Made by a program: the position numbers and the translations under genes
NCBI GenBank assembly: GCA_029263295.1
Contig: JAJCXT010000067.1
Coordinates: 1-61,121 of the forward strand
DNA from: Acidobacteriota bacterium
GTDB taxonomy: Bacteria; Acidobacteriota; UBA890; WLXD01
Reading direction: 5' to 3'
DNA: 61,121 bases
The notes under the pieces: model-generated
What the model saw: only the letters and a program-made list of their open reading frames with translations
Told to the model about the DNA's origin: nothing
The model's database searches: none
Part shown: one piece after another, positions 59,235-61,121 of the stretch
How positions within the stretch are numbered: the first letter of the stretch is position 1
Layout of the letters: each line of letters opens with the position of its first letter

Positions 59235-61121
59235 CTAGCGAAGCACCGCGCGGAATCCGAAGCGGATCGTGCGGCCCGCCTGGACCTCACGAATACGCTC
59301 GAACAGCGAGGAAGTGATCGACGTGTGCTGCGCCAGGATCGCGTCCTGGTTCAGCGCGTTGAACACATCCACGATCAGGTGGATACGACCCGTGTCGGAC
59401 AGGTCGAACGTCTTCTCAGCGCGCAGATCCACGGACCAGAACGACGGCAGACGGGTCGTGCCGAAGGTGTCCCGGATCACGTTGACCGAGCCCGCACCAA
59501 AGGCGCGGTTGCCTGAGCTGATGAACGTGTAAGGAGCAATGATGTTGCCCTCACGCACCTGCACGAAACCGGACACGTTGAACCCTGCGGGCAGGGCGTA
59601 CATGCCGGATGCCTTCAGGAACCAGCGGCTGGCTCCCCAGGTCGCCAGCGTCCGCGTACCCGCACCAGCGATCTGACCGTCGGTCACACCAATGTTGCTC
59701 GGGTCCGTGTAGCCGCTGCCATCCGTGTAGTTCTGCTTGGGGGCGGCCCAAACGAACGACGCGTTGCCCATCCACTTGTCAGCGAAGCGCTTGTTGAGGA
59801 ACAGCTCAACGCCAGTGTACTGGCGGTTGTAGCCCTCGCGCTGCTGGTAGTGGTTGGAGATGGAACGCGGGCCTGTCGGCTCGAAGAACTGCACGCCACC
59901 CGCGGACGTCTGGGTCCAGAACGCGTTGTTCTCTTCCCCGTCGCGGATGTTCCAGGTGAAGTTGCTGTTCTTCTTGTAGATAAAGTTACCGCCAACCGCG
60001 AAGGAGCGGTTGAGCTCACGCTCGATGCCAACGATCAACTCGTTGGTCCAGGGCGCAGAGGTCTCATCTACGATGTTCGGCGAGGCTGCCGTCGGGTTGG
60101 CCGGATCCCAGCCACCGCTGATCCACAGCACACCACCGGTCTCACCGCTGTCGATCTGACCGTTACCGTTCAGGTCGCTCCACGTCGTGTCGATCTCGCG
60201 ACCGGCAGTGGTGGCGGTGCGATGGAACTCACCAGCACCCATCTGCGAGTAGTAACGCGCGGCGTTCAGTCGCAGGATGGTCTTGGAGTCGCCCGTCAGG
60301 TCGTAAGTGAGGCCGAGACGCGGGGAAAGCGAGTTCCACGTGCCCTTCTCAGCGCCAGCAAACGAGTTCGCCGGGAACAGTACGGATGCGGCCGGATGTG
60401 CACCAACCTCACTCGGGAGCGACTGCGACGTCTGGTTGTCGTAGCGCAGGCCAGCGTTGACCGTCAAACGGCCGGCGCTGACGGTGTCGCCAACATAGAA
60501 GCTGTTCCGCTTTCCTTCGTAGTTATCGATGGAATCGGAGATCAGCCATGCTTCTGCCGGAACGCCTTCCGAGAAGACAGCGATTGCGCCGCCAGCCGGA
60601 CCCCAGATGGAGAACGTCTGCGCGGAGCGGTAGCTGTACCCGTACTTGATCTCGTGATCAACGTCAGCACCCGCAATGTAGGTGTTGCCGTCGACGCGGA
60701 GGTTCTTCAACGGACGATCGGTGTCGTAGAAGTAGTAGCTGTTGCCCCACAGACCCGTCGAGAGGTCGAAGGAGGGCTGGATGTCACGGCCACCCTGCGG
60801 CTCCAGGAAGAATCCCAGAGGCGTGGTGTTGTACGACGCTTCAACGTAGTTGTTGTCGTTGAGCGTGTACTGGGCCTTGAACGTATGCATGCCGGAAGGG
60901 CCACCCTGGTTGAAGGTGGTTGCCGGCGGACGCGTAGCCGAAGCGCCGCGACCCTGCTTGGTCTTCTCGGCCTTGACGTTCGTGTAGTTCAGGACGAAGT
61001 TGTCACCCAGGTGGAAGTTGGCCTTCCCGTGGATGTTCTTCAGCTGCGTGTTGTCAGGCGAGGCGCCGACAAACTGCTTGATGTCCTGCTTACCGTAGGA
61101 ACCCCAGACGAAGAACCGATC
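59235..61121 (-). CDS. Oar-like TonB-dependent receptor, copy 2 (5' end outside window)
   Basis: The frame is open from the window edge to the stop at 59235, giving 628 residues of a barrel. It begins DRFFVWGSYGKQDIKQFVG and ends in RTIRFGFRAVLR. It aligns with the receptor at 55708 almost residue for residue; the last 51 residues differ at seven positions. The N-terminal domain, plug and signal are not in the window. An internal ATG at 60890 is not the start, since the similarity runs on upstream of it. Confidence 0.92.
   Translation of the reverse strand, partial: DRFFVWGSYGKQDIKQFVGASPDNTQLKNIHGKANFHLGDNFVLNYTNVKAEKTKQGRGASATRPPATTFNQGGPSGMHTFKAQYTLNDNNYVEASYNTTPLGFFLEPQGGRDIQPSFDLSTGLWGNSYYFYDTDRPLKNLRVDGNTYIAGADVDHEIKYGYSYRSAQTFSIWGPAGGAIAVFSEGVPAEAWLISDSIDNYEGKRNSFYVGDTVSAGRLTVNAGLRYDNQTSQSLPSEVGAHPAASVLFPANSFAGAEKGTWNSLSPRLGLTYDLTGDSKTILRLNAARYYSQMGAGEFHRTATTAGREIDTTWSDLNGNGQIDSGETGGVLWISGGWDPANPTAASPNIVDETSAPWTNELIVGIERELNRSFAVGGNFIYKKNSNFTWNIRDGEENNAFWTQTSAGGVQFFEPTGPRSISNHYQQREGYNRQYTGVELFLNKRFADKWMGNASFVWAAPKQNYTDGSGYTDPSNIGVTDGQIAGAGTRTLATWGASRWFLKASGMYALPAGFNVSGFVQVREGNIIAPYTFISSGNRAFGAGSVNVIRDTFGTTRLPSFWSVDLRAEKTFDLSDTGRIHLIVDVFNALNQDAILAQHTSITSSLFERIREVQAGRTIRFGFRAVLR

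Noticed and set aside
1-61121. tRNA, rRNA or CRISPR array
   Set aside because: I looked in the intergenic stretches and saw no cloverleaf-like segment, no rRNA-like sequence and no regularly spaced repeats.

Overview
The window is a GC-rich bacterial chromosome segment, most likely from an Acidobacteriota member. The evidence is two PadR-plus-ADOP pairs (PadR regulator with an ATPase-less duplicated FtsX/MacB-type permease), Oar-like TonB-dependent receptors with an N-terminal carboxypeptidase-regulatory domain, two CRTAC1 (FG-GAP plus ASPIC/UnbV) proteins, a GWxTD protein and many exported beta-propeller proteins. I see no rRNA, tRNA, CRISPR array, transposase or phage gene. Coding density is high, and most products carry a signal peptide or lipobox, so this is largely a cell-envelope region.

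Layout. 1-4.7 kb: a partial aldehyde dehydrogenase, a membrane-anchored MutS-like ATPase and a lipoprotein propeller. 4.8-7.9 kb: PadR/ADOP pair 1 behind a clear inverted repeat. 7.9-17.1 kb: exported proteins (PQQ-type propeller with EF-hands, PafA-like phosphatase, CBM9/DUF5916 barrel, Tat-exported HisC-like aminotransferase, LVIVD protein). 17.1-20.3 kb: PadR/ADOP pair 2. 20.3-24.7 kb: a minus-strand operon (small helical exported protein, CRTAC1, exported MTA/SAH-nucleosidase-like protein, GT2 glycosyltransferase). 24.9-28.2 kb: a giant BNR-propeller protein. 28.3-33.8 kb: a minus-strand operon that reads as a divergent chaperone-usher pilus (two small subunits, chaperone, usher, then a heme-binding protein). 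34.0-35.2 kb: a small barrel protein and an orphan GspG-like protein. 35.3-41.9 kb: a TetR-controlled RND efflux operon whose four genes overlap by ATGA. 41.9-42.8 kb: a cysteine/cystathionine synthase-type enzyme.

43.0-61.1 kb: a block of envelope genes. A minus-strand GWxTD operon ends in an alkaline-phosphatase-superfamily/TPR fusion. It is divergent from a CRTAC1-TPR pair. Next come a second phosphatase-superfamily/TPR fusion, a carboxypeptidase-regulatory/TPR protein and two tandem Oar-like TonB receptors, the last cut by the window edge.

The two strongest novelty candidates are these. (1) A pair of roughly 300-bp repeats, one behind each TonB receptor. Each has a 32-34 bp stem enclosing a 78-nt core that differs at only two positions. 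The stem arms differ between copies with compensatory changes, which suggests an uncharacterised structured RNA or DNA element. (2) The chaperone-usher-like operon, which is far from the classical Fim/Pap type.
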